From contig DAHU01000043.1 in NCBI GenBank assembly GCA_002495945.1, forward strand, positions 22,670-28,340: a stretch of 5,671 nucleotides of DNA, read 5' to 3'. The position numbers were made by a program, and so were the translations under genes. Below the pieces are notes generated by a model, which worked only from the letters and a program-made list of their open reading frames with translations, was not told the DNA's origin and did not search any database. This DNA comes from Euryarchaeota archaeon UBA13. Lineage in GTDB: Archaea; Thermoplasmatota; Poseidoniia; Poseidoniales; Poseidoniaceae. This document shows positions 1 through 4,411 of the stretch, one piece after another. Position 1 is the first letter of the stretch; each line of letters begins with the position of its first letter.

Positions 1-821
1 ATGTGTGAACCTGTAATAGTTAATCTTGGCTGAATTGAAGAATAATCAATCAGAGCAGTATTGTTTTGATAATCTACTATACAGTGCTTGCCCGCCATCG
101 GTTTAGATGATAGCCCAACCTCGATGGTGCTGGCGGATGTCGTCATTAGATTCGCAAACGTGCGCTCCGTAAGATTACTATCGACAGATTGTAAAATTCT
201 CTTGGCCCCTCCTGCTCCACACGCCAAAATAATTGCATCGCACTCAAAGTTCCTCCCGTCCTTAAGTCTAACCTGCTTACCTTCAAGTGAGGTTACCTCA
301 CAAGTGGTTTCTATCAATACACCAATCTCATCCAGTGCCGCGGCTAACCGTCCGATAAGCCCAATCCAGCCTTCGTTTGATACGCAAAACTTCGACTTAC
401 TAAGAGATTTGATTCTTGGAAGATTATTATCAACGCCCCATGAAGACAGAAATTTAAGCGCCTCAAAGTACGGATTACCCAGCTGTTGCTGTCTAATTGC
501 TTGCTTGTTCAAAGCCGCTTGCTTAACATTACCAGTAGGCCTAATAGGGCCGCAACCTACGACCTCCACCTTGTCCATCCTTACGCTTTTTATCACTGGT
601 TTAACCCGGCTCAGTTTCTTGCACAATTTGAAGAATGGACCCGTTTTATCCAATAAGTGAGGCCCGTAATGAAGGGAATACCCATCGACGTTTTGTGAAG
701 TTCCTCGGCCACCTATTTTTGACTTCTTTTCAAGCACAACAACGTGGTGGCCGTCCGAGACAGCATGTATTGCAGCACTTAAACCAGCAATGCCAGCACC
801 TACAACAACAACTCTCGCCAC
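1..821 (-). CDS. FAD-dependent oxidoreductase, amine oxidase / phytoene desaturase type (C-terminus beyond window)
   Basis: This frame runs uninterrupted from the proposed GTG start to the left edge, giving 273 residues of a protein whose family is usually 400-500 long, so the C-terminal part is missing. The N-terminus is a classic FAD-binding Rossmann fold: a hydrophobic strand, G8-A-G10-I-A-G13-L, and an acidic residue (E31) ending the second strand to bind the adenosine ribose. Then comes I-G-G-R-G (36-40) and a Y-G-P-H-L-L stretch (52-57), as in CrtI, protoporphyrinogen oxidase and amine oxidase relatives. Residues 194-210, D-A-I-I-L-A-C-G-A with a following R-I-L, match the second dinucleotide-contact strand of the family. 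The substrate cannot be read; carotenoid, porphyrin or amine oxidation are all possible. The GTG at 821 leaves two residues before the first strand; a TTG at 839, right after a stop, is the only upstream alternative. The gene follows the scramblase-like gene by 51 bases and probably shares its transcript. Confidence 0.85.
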   Translation of the reverse strand, partial: MARVVVVGAGIAGLSAAIHAVSDGHHVVVLEKKSKIGGRGTSQNVDGYSLHYGPHLLDKTGPFFKLCKKLSRVKPVIKSVRMDKVEVVGCGPIRPTGNVKQAALNKQAIRQQQLGNPYFEALKFLSSWGVDNNLPRIKSLSKSKFCVSNEGWIGLIGRLAAALDEIGVLIETTCEVTSLEGKQVRLKDGRNFECDAIILACGAGGAKRILQSVDSNLTERTFANLMTTSASTIEVGLSSKPMAGKHCIVDYQNNTALIDYSSIQPRLTITGSH

Positions 822-857
822 ATTTGTGCCAACATGCAACTAAGCATGAAACCATTG

Positions 858-893
858 ATTGAAGGTTCAAATCTAGCCTTGTCGTCCTTCAAT
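858..893. repeat. 8-bp inverted repeat with 20-base spacer at a gene junction
   Basis: ATTGAAGG (858-865) is exactly complementary in inverted order to CCTTCAAT (886-893). The arms straddle the stop codon of the scramblase-like gene and sit about 40 bases before the oxidoreductase start. As RNA it would form a modest stem with a large loop. There is no U-run after it on the minus strand, so it does not look like an intrinsic terminator. It may be chance, or an RNA-processing or attenuation element between co-transcribed genes. Confidence 0.3.
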
Positions 894-1436
894 TGCGGAA
901 TTAAGCAAAGCAACTGCCGCAATCATTCTCCGATCCATTGGATGGCCCGGAGGTACTGTAAGTAGCGATTTCTTTATGATTGGATTTAGTTGTTGATGAA
1001 TGGTAATTCCTTCATGTCCAGGTATCTCAAAGTGAAATTTTGCCGGAATAAATGGAATGAATCTACGCAATATGGCGATGCTGTCTTCGATTAATTCACC
1101 ATATTGATTACCATTTACATCAAGTAATTTCCAACTGTCCTTAACCAGAGATTTTAGGAACTTACGCTTTACTGAGCCGATGTGTTCGTTGGTAGAAAGA
1201 TCGAAAATATCGTATGTGGCTGCCAAATCCATTACGTTCCTTGCTTTGATTTGTAATAGTGGTAGAGTACATGCTACATCACCATACAGCACTATGTCTT
1301 CTTTTAATTTGAACGCTTTTTGCTTGGAATAAGCGATAATGTTGTCGTTGAGATCTTTGAACCAAAATGTTCCGCCAAAGATTTTCAAAAATTTTGTTTG
1401 GATAATGTAGTTATCCATCTCAAACAATGGGTGCAT
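873..1436 (-). CDS. LURP-one-related / phospholipid-scramblase-like protein (tubby C-terminal fold)
   Basis: The 187-residue protein resembles the LOR (LURP-one-related) and scramblase-related family, whose members fold as a single 12-stranded beta barrel around a central helix like the tubby C-terminal domain. Typical signs are the opening L-F-E-M-D-N-Y-I-I-Q-T-K-F-L-K-I-F-G-G (4-22), a hairpin with D-N-I-I-A-Y (31-36), the S-K-Q-K-A-F-K-L-K-E-D (37-47) segment, and a second-half repeat with I-G-S-V-K-R-K-F-L (86-94), a W-K-L-L-D (102-106) strand and G-N-Q-Y-G (109-113). Near the C-terminus is a hydrophobic helix (about 171-182). No signal peptide is seen, so it is probably cytoplasmic or membrane-peripheral. 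The biochemical role of prokaryotic members is unknown; lipid scrambling should not be assumed. The first ATG is preferred over M7 because the TATA-like box lies about 28 bases upstream of it, which fits a leaderless start. It begins 51 bases after the polyamine operon ends. Confidence 0.75.
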   Translation of the reverse strand: MHPLFEMDNYIIQTKFLKIFGGTFWFKDLNDNIIAYSKQKAFKLKEDIVLYGDVACTLPLLQIKARNVMDLAATYDIFDLSTNEHIGSVKRKFLKSLVKDSWKLLDVNGNQYGELIEDSIAILRRFIPFIPAKFHFEIPGHEGITIHQQLNPIIKKSLLTVPPGHPMDRRMIAAVALLNSAIEGRQG

Positions 1437-1460
1437 GATTTGCCCAACGCTTTGATAATG

Positions 1461-1468
1461 ATATATTT
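1461..1468 (-). promoter_or_regulatory. TATA-like box for the scramblase-like gene
   Basis: Read on the minus strand the octamer is AAATATAT, in a 51-base intergenic gap. Its centre lies about 28 bases upstream of the ATG at 1436, the spacing expected between an archaeal TATA box and the transcription start. The transcript would therefore be leaderless or nearly so. No purine-rich ribosome binding site precedes the ATG (the bases just before it are GGGCAAATC), which agrees with this reading. It suggests that the downstream pair of genes has its own promoter separate from the polyamine operon. Confidence 0.55.
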
Positions 1469-1487
1469 GCCGCCGAAATTACTTATT

Positions 1488-2438
1488 TCAGAGATCCAAA
1501 AGATATGAAAAAATTAGTGGGGCTACAATTGTCGCATCGCTTTCGATAACGAACTTTGGTGTATCTTCTGCCAGCTTTCCCCAGGTTATTTTTTCATTCG
1601 GCGGTGCACCGGAATATCCACCATAGGATGTGCTGGCTTCACTGATTTGCAGATACCACGACCACAGCGGGGCATCGCGTTGCAAATCCTGCCGTAACAT
1701 TGGGACTACGCAAATTGGGAAATCTCCCGCAATACCGCCGCCGATTTGAAAAAATGCTAAGCCGTTCTTTTGAGACTCATACCAATTCGCTAACTCAGTC
1801 ATGTAATGTATTCCACCTTTTACGGCATCGGGGTTAATGTCTGAATCAATGACATGGGAGGCAAAAATATTGCCCAGTGTTGAGTCCTCCCAACCTGGTA
1901 CAAACAGCGGCAGATCAGCTTTCGCTGCGGCATAAACCCAACTATCATCGATAGCGCCTTCGGTTGGCAATTTATTGTTCAATAAAATCTGATACACATA
2001 TTGGTGCGGGAATGCTGATTTATTGCTGCTCGAATAATCTTGCCACAGTGGCAAGATAACCTGTTCAATAGCCCTTATGGCTTGGTCTTCAGGAATGCAA
2101 ACATCCGTTACTCGATTGAGTTTTTTTCGTAATAATTCCGCATCATCTGTTGAAGAAAGACTGCGCCAATCGTCGATTGTTTCATAGTGAGATGCTGCGG
2201 TTAGCAGAAATACGTCTTCTTCAAGGTTAGCCCCTGTGCAAGAGATGCCAGCGATGTACCCGGCATCAATCAACGGAGCCAGAGTTTTACCAAGTTTTGC
2301 TGTACTCATTGCACCGGCAAGGGTCAAGAAAATTTTCCCGCCCCCATCGATAAATTGAGTTAAGGATTGACAAGCCTTTCTTATCTCCCCAGCATTAAAA
2401 TGATGGAAATTGGCATGAATGAAATTTCTTATTGACAT
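1488..2438 (-). CDS. dys: deoxyhypusine synthase family protein, bacterial DHS-like subtype
   Basis: Family members are NAD-dependent and transfer the aminobutyl group of spermidine. The acceptor is a lysine of IF5A in true deoxyhypusine synthase; related enzymes use putrescine and make homospermidine. The 316-residue protein is full length and intact. Visible family signatures are G-G-G-K-I-F-L-T-L-A-G-A-M-S-T-A (32-47), C-T-G-A-N-L-E-E-D (67-75), F-V-P-G-W-E-D-S-T-L-G-N (179-190), Q-I-G-G-G-I-A-G-D-F-P-I (231-242), S-Y-G-G-Y-S-G-A (271-278) and W-G-K (286-288). K288 aligns with the lysine that carries the aminobutyl imine intermediate (Lys329 in the human enzyme). The wording of these blocks, for example TGANLEED instead of the archaeal/eukaryotic TGGxxEED form and the N-E-K-I-T-W-G-K-L run (281-289), is that of the bacterial DHS-like group. 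The ATG lies 6 bases after the decarboxylase stop, without a clear ribosome site, so translation is probably coupled. It is the last gene of the polyamine operon. Confidence 0.93.
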   Translation of the reverse strand: MSIRNFIHANFHHFNAGEIRKACQSLTQFIDGGGKIFLTLAGAMSTAKLGKTLAPLIDAGYIAGISCTGANLEEDVFLLTAASHYETIDDWRSLSSTDDAELLRKKLNRVTDVCIPEDQAIRAIEQVILPLWQDYSSSNKSAFPHQYVYQILLNNKLPTEGAIDDSWVYAAAKADLPLFVPGWEDSTLGNIFASHVIDSDINPDAVKGGIHYMTELANWYESQKNGLAFFQIGGGIAGDFPICVVPMLRQDLQRDAPLWSWYLQISEASTSYGGYSGAPPNEKITWGKLAEDTPKFVIESDATIVAPLIFSYLLDL

Positions 2439-2444
2439 ACTATC

Positions 2445-2852
2445 TCAACCGTTGGTGAACCTTGTCTCAGATTTTATCTTTTCAAGTTTGATTGAAGGTG
2501 ACATTTTTACTAAGGCATTGTGCATTGAATCAACTATTTGTTTGGGATTGGTCGAACCACAGGTGAAACAGTCGATAGAAAGCCAACCCTTGTCTGAATA
2601 ACAATGAGCGGTTAGATGACTCTCATCTAATAGAACAACTGCTGCAAAACCTGGTGGTGAAGTAGTGCCATCAAATACCTCAACGTGCGAGTGAACTCTA
2701 TTTGCAGTACTCTCATCGATTACTTGTTCCATCAGCGCAAGAATCCATTCACTTGCATCTGCTAACTCTGGGAAAAACCCGGTATAATCAGCCAAGATGT
2801 GGGTTCCGTGTGCACTAGACAATCTCTCCCCTCCACATCCTATATCTACCAT
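2445..2852 (-). CDS. speD: S-adenosylmethionine decarboxylase proenzyme, pyruvoyl class 1b
   Basis: This 135-residue protein should cleave itself to form a pyruvoyl cofactor and then decarboxylate S-adenosylmethionine, giving the aminopropyl donor for spermidine synthesis. The signature is D-E-S-H-L-T-A-H-C-Y (76-85) followed by S-I-D-C-F-T-C-G (92-99). Cleavage would fall between E77 and S78. H83 and C98 correspond, with identical spacing, to His68 and Cys83 of the Thermotoga maritima enzyme, whose pyruvoyl serine is Ser63. The chain starts about 15 residues earlier than that enzyme; the H-G-T-H-I-L-A-D-Y strand (15-23) is the usual beginning of the fold, and residues 1-13 with two cysteine/glycine-rich positions are extra. 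The ATG overlaps the end of the ureohydrolase by 7 bases, a mark of translational coupling. In Crenarchaeota, arginine decarboxylases evolved from this family, so a decarboxylase of arginine cannot be ruled out from sequence alone. Confidence 0.92.
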   Translation of the reverse strand: MVDIGCGGERLSSAHGTHILADYTGFFPELADASEWILALMEQVIDESTANRVHSHVEVFDGTTSPPGFAAVVLLDESHLTAHCYSDKGWLSIDCFTCGSTNPKQIVDSMHNALVKMSPSIKLEKIKSETRFTNG

Positions 2853-3814
2853 CTACCGGATTGTCTCGCTACGATGTGATTAATAATTCCTTTAGTTGCA
2901 AGCATTGCGGCAGTAAACTGAGTTAGTGGAGTGTCTTCCTGTGGAACGATTTCATTGACATCCATGCTAATAACGCGACCATTTGGTGCTGAGAATACCG
3001 CTTCAATTGTCTCCACCGCTTGCCAGAAGCTCAAACCTCCGGGTACCGGTGTACCCGTAGCGGGAACTATACTTCCGTCTAGGCCATCGATATCAACTGT
3101 TAGATGGATTGGCCCCTCTATTGCCCGTAAGACATCTAACCACTCTCGCCACTTATTGTGATTAGTAAGCACCTCCGCGGCGAAATATGTAGATATGTTA
3201 GAGTCTGAGTTGATTCGATCATATTCTTCTTTGGAAAAAGCCCTAACTCCTACTTGATAGAGGTGTTTTAGACCATAGTCCATCGCCCTTGCAGCAGCGC
3301 AAGCATGAGAAAATGGTTCACCGTCCAGCTGGGTGCGGAGGTCTGCATGTGCATCAATTTGGACCACCGTTAGTTTAGAGTAATCTCCTTCTACATCTGG
3401 ATGGTTTTGAAGAGATTCTATCACAGCAGGTAGAATGCCATGTTCGCCACCAAGAATTACTGGGAAGATTTTGCCATTATTCCATTTCTTGAGATACTTT
3501 GAAATTCCTGATAATTGCTGTTGCAGTGTACTTCCTTCACCATCCCATTCGGGGGCTGTGTGAATATTATAGCCGGCGGGTAAATCTTGACCTAAGACGG
3601 GGTCGAACAATTCAACTTGGCCACTTGCTGCCACACAAGCCGCCGGACCTTGTTCTGTGCCTTGTCCATAGGAAGTTGTTAATTCATAAGGAACCTGTAA
3701 AACAACGATGTCAGGGTCGCCTGATACGCTTGGCAGACCCAAGAAATTACCGTCGACGAATTCCTCTGCCACGAACCTTGGCAGGTCATTGTGGTATTGA
3801 GGGTTTGGTGTCAT
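2846..3814 (-). CDS. speB: agmatinase / aminopropylagmatine ureohydrolase (ureohydrolase family)
   Basis: This enzyme removes urea from a guanidino substrate using a two-manganese centre. All metal ligands are present: H125 in G-G-E-H, D154, H156 and D158 in D-A-H-A-D, and D241 and D243 in D-I-D-G-L-D. S-H-A-C-A-A-A-R (169-176) and T-G-T-P-V-P-G-G-L-S-F (253-263) are also typical. At 322 residues it is close to the usual 300-320. The reading frame stays open upstream to an ATG at 3973, but that extension is proline- and basic-rich, unlike the family, and would cross the divergent control region; the ATG at 3814 is therefore preferred. It heads the operon. Agmatine to putrescine is the default assignment. 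In Thermococcus a homologue instead converts N1-aminopropylagmatine to spermidine, so the true substrate depends on the aminopropyltransferase encoded elsewhere. Confidence 0.92.
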   Translation of the reverse strand: MTPNPQYHNDLPRFVAEEFVDGNFLGLPSVSGDPDIVVLQVPYELTTSYGQGTEQGPAACVAASGQVELFDPVLGQDLPAGYNIHTAPEWDGEGSTLQQQLSGISKYLKKWNNGKIFPVILGGEHGILPAVIESLQNHPDVEGDYSKLTVVQIDAHADLRTQLDGEPFSHACAAARAMDYGLKHLYQVGVRAFSKEEYDRINSDSNISTYFAAEVLTNHNKWREWLDVLRAIEGPIHLTVDIDGLDGSIVPATGTPVPGGLSFWQAVETIEAVFSAPNGRVISMDVNEIVPQEDTPLTQFTAAMLATKGIINHIVARQSGRW

Positions 3815-3818
3815 TTTT

Positions 3819-3838
3819 CCGGATAGTTTTTGCCGGAT
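3819..3838. repeat. direct repeat of CCGGAT upstream of speB
   Basis: CCGGAT occurs at 3819-3824 and again at 3833-3838, a 14-base period, immediately before the speB ATG. On the coding strand these read ATCCGG twice within the likely 5' leader. The spacing is neither one nor two full helical turns. It may be a binding site or simply chance; six bases repeated twice is weak evidence. Confidence 0.25.
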
Positions 3839-3861
3839 GTCAGTAAAAAAAGCCCTTTTTG

Positions 3862-3885
3862 ACCGATGATTTAATATGGGTCGGT
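3862..3885. repeat. inverted repeat around an AT-rich core in the divergent promoter
   Basis: ACCGA (3862-3866) and TCGGT (3881-3885) are perfect inverted copies with a 14-base spacer that contains TTTAATAT. On the minus strand this core reads ATATTAAA, a plausible TATA box about 55-63 bases upstream of the speB ATG. A repressor bound here could block a promoter, but the arms are short. Confidence 0.3.
3867..3877 (-). promoter_or_regulatory. candidate TATA box for the polyamine operon
   Basis: The minus strand reads CATATTAAATC. With normal archaeal spacing the transcript would start near 3846-3849, leaving a leader of roughly 33 bases before speB. An AT-rich segment at 3889-3900 is an alternative further upstream. 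Confidence 0.35.
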
Positions 3886-3888
3886 GTA

Positions 3889-3900
3889 CAATATAATTAC
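3889..3900 (+). promoter_or_regulatory. candidate TATA box for the DUF6015-like gene
   Basis: The plus strand reads CAATATAATTAC, centred about 45 bases before the ATG at 3940. A start of transcription 25-28 bases downstream would fall at or just before the G-rich run, giving a leader of about 18-25 bases. The placement is approximate. Confidence 0.35.
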
Positions 3901-3939
3901 TGTTCTCGGACAATAAGTGCGGGGGCGGGGGTTTTTGAG

Positions 3940-4362
3940 ATGGGCATGACATTAGGAGAATTAACCAAAGCAATTCAACAACATATCGACTTAGAAATGG
4001 ATAGTGAAGTCGCCCAGGGTATGGCTGAGCACGCCCTTGGATTCTTCGGATTTTACAACCGAATTATCGACAACGCGCTCGAGCCAACCGATAGAAACCT
4101 GTTCTATATGTTTCAAGACTATAATCTACTAACCACGGAAAGCGAAGAAACTACTTTGTGGGACGGCCGTGAATGGCGAATACATTACTGGAAGTTCAAG
4201 CCTGATCTGCGTGAGAGCGTCGAAGCATACATGCAACGCAGTAAGAAAACCGAGGAAATCGATCCGTTTGCAGATGTTTACTCTAGCGGTGATGCAGGTC
4301 AAATATGGACCAGAGAATCTGAAAAGGTAGTTAATCCAAACGCTTTCACTAGCGATTGGTAA
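3940..4362 (+). CDS. small acidic protein resembling the archaeal DUF6015 family, function unknown
   Basis: The predicted product is 140 residues, soluble, with no signal peptide or membrane segment. The N-terminal half looks helical (about 4-47), with F-F-G-F-Y-N-R-I-I-D-N-A-L-E-P (35-49) and D-R-N-L-F-Y-M-F-Q-D (51-60). It leads into a compact L-L-T-T-E-S-E-E-T-T-L-W-D-G-R-E-W-R-I-H-Y-W block (63-84) that resembles a winged-helix-like beta hairpin. These blocks are what I recall of the archaeal DUF6015 family, recognised from memory. The C-terminal tail from about 100 is charged and probably disordered. ATG 3940 is chosen, with ATG 3946 almost as likely; an in-frame ATG at 3859 would add 27 residues encoded by the promoter and G-run and is not credible. 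It is divergent from the polyamine operon. A role as a small DNA- or RNA-associated regulator is only a guess. Confidence 0.75.
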   Translation: MGMTLGELTKAIQQHIDLEMDSEVAQGMAEHALGFFGFYNRIIDNALEPTDRNLFYMFQDYNLLTTESEETTLWDGREWRIHYWKFKPDLRESVEAYMQRSKKTEEIDPFADVYSSGDAGQIWTRESEKVVNPNAFTSDW

Positions 4363-4371
4363 AACCGCGCC

Positions 4372-4392
4372 ATAACAAAGCATTTTTGTTAT
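4372..4392. repeat. perfect 8-bp inverted repeat between the DUF6015-like and carboxypeptidase genes
   Basis: ATAACAAA (4372-4379) and TTTGTTAT (4385-4392) are exact inverted copies around a 5-base loop, GCATT. The element lies 10 bases after the stop of the DUF6015-like gene and 20 bases before the carboxypeptidase ATG, in a gap of 49 bases. As RNA the stem is AU-rich and weak, so an operator overlapping the carboxypeptidase promoter is at least as likely as a terminator. Confidence 0.5.
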
Positions 4393-4400
4393 ACTATAAT
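4389..4400 (+). promoter_or_regulatory. AT-rich promoter-like element before the carboxypeptidase
   Basis: TTATACTATAAT lies with its centre about 17-18 bases before the ATG at 4412. That is closer than the usual 26-28 bases for a leaderless archaeal start. It overlaps the right arm of the inverted repeat. It could be the TATA box if transcription starts very close, or, in a bacterial host, a good -10 element (TATAAT at 4395-4400). Confidence 0.35.
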
Positions 4401-4411
4401 CACGGATTATC

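Larger units (their letters stand above)
1488..3814 (-). other. three-gene polyamine operon (speB, speD, DHS-family)
   Basis: The three genes are on one strand, with a 7-base overlap and then a 6-base gap, so they are almost certainly one transcript with coupled translation. Together they give guanidine removal, the aminopropyl donor, and aminobutyl transfer from spermidine. The missing step is an aminopropyltransferase, which must be encoded elsewhere. The module ends before a 51-base gap that holds a separate TATA-like box. Confidence 0.85.
3815..3939. promoter_or_regulatory. divergent control region between the polyamine operon and the DUF6015-like gene
   Basis: This 125-base stretch separates two outward-facing genes and should hold both promoters. 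From left to right it contains a CCGGAT direct repeat (3819-3838), a near-palindrome of A and T runs around GCCC (about 3845-3860), an ACCGA/TCGGT inverted repeat around an AT-rich core (3862-3885), an AT-rich TATA-like segment (3889-3900), and two G5 runs split by one C and followed by T5 (3921-3936). No coding potential specific to this stretch is convincing. Exact transcription starts cannot be fixed by eye. Confidence 0.6.

Noticed and set aside
88..660. Open frame of 190 codons on the plus strand
   Set aside because: It lies wholly inside the minus-strand FAD oxidoreductase, whose Rossmann motifs are unmistakable. Its translation has no recognisable motif and is a shadow frame.
635..862. 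Plus-strand frame with a Q/H-rich translation
   Set aside because: The glutamine/histidine richness comes from the complement of the GTT/GTG-rich first strand and glycine motif of the minus-strand oxidoreductase.
1470..1487. Possible terminator after the DHS-family gene
   Set aside because: Only a 4-bp ATTT/AAAT symmetry around a GC-rich centre is present and no U-run follows, so a terminator call is not supported.
3499..3846. 115-codon plus-strand frame antisense to speB
   Set aside because: It is fully antisense to conserved ureohydrolase sequence and carries no motif; a shadow frame.
3919..3936. G-quadruplex
   Set aside because: Only two G5 runs are present; a stable three-layer quadruplex needs four runs, so only a weak two-layer form could be drawn.
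3859..3939. 27-residue N-terminal extension of the DUF6015-like protein
   Set aside because: It would be encoded by the TATA-like and G-run control region; the helical fold begins after the ATG at 3940/3946.
3815..3973. 53-residue N-terminal extension of the ureohydrolase
   Set aside because: Its P-P-P-P segment is the complement of the G-run, it has no family similarity, and it would overlap the divergent gene's start and promoter.
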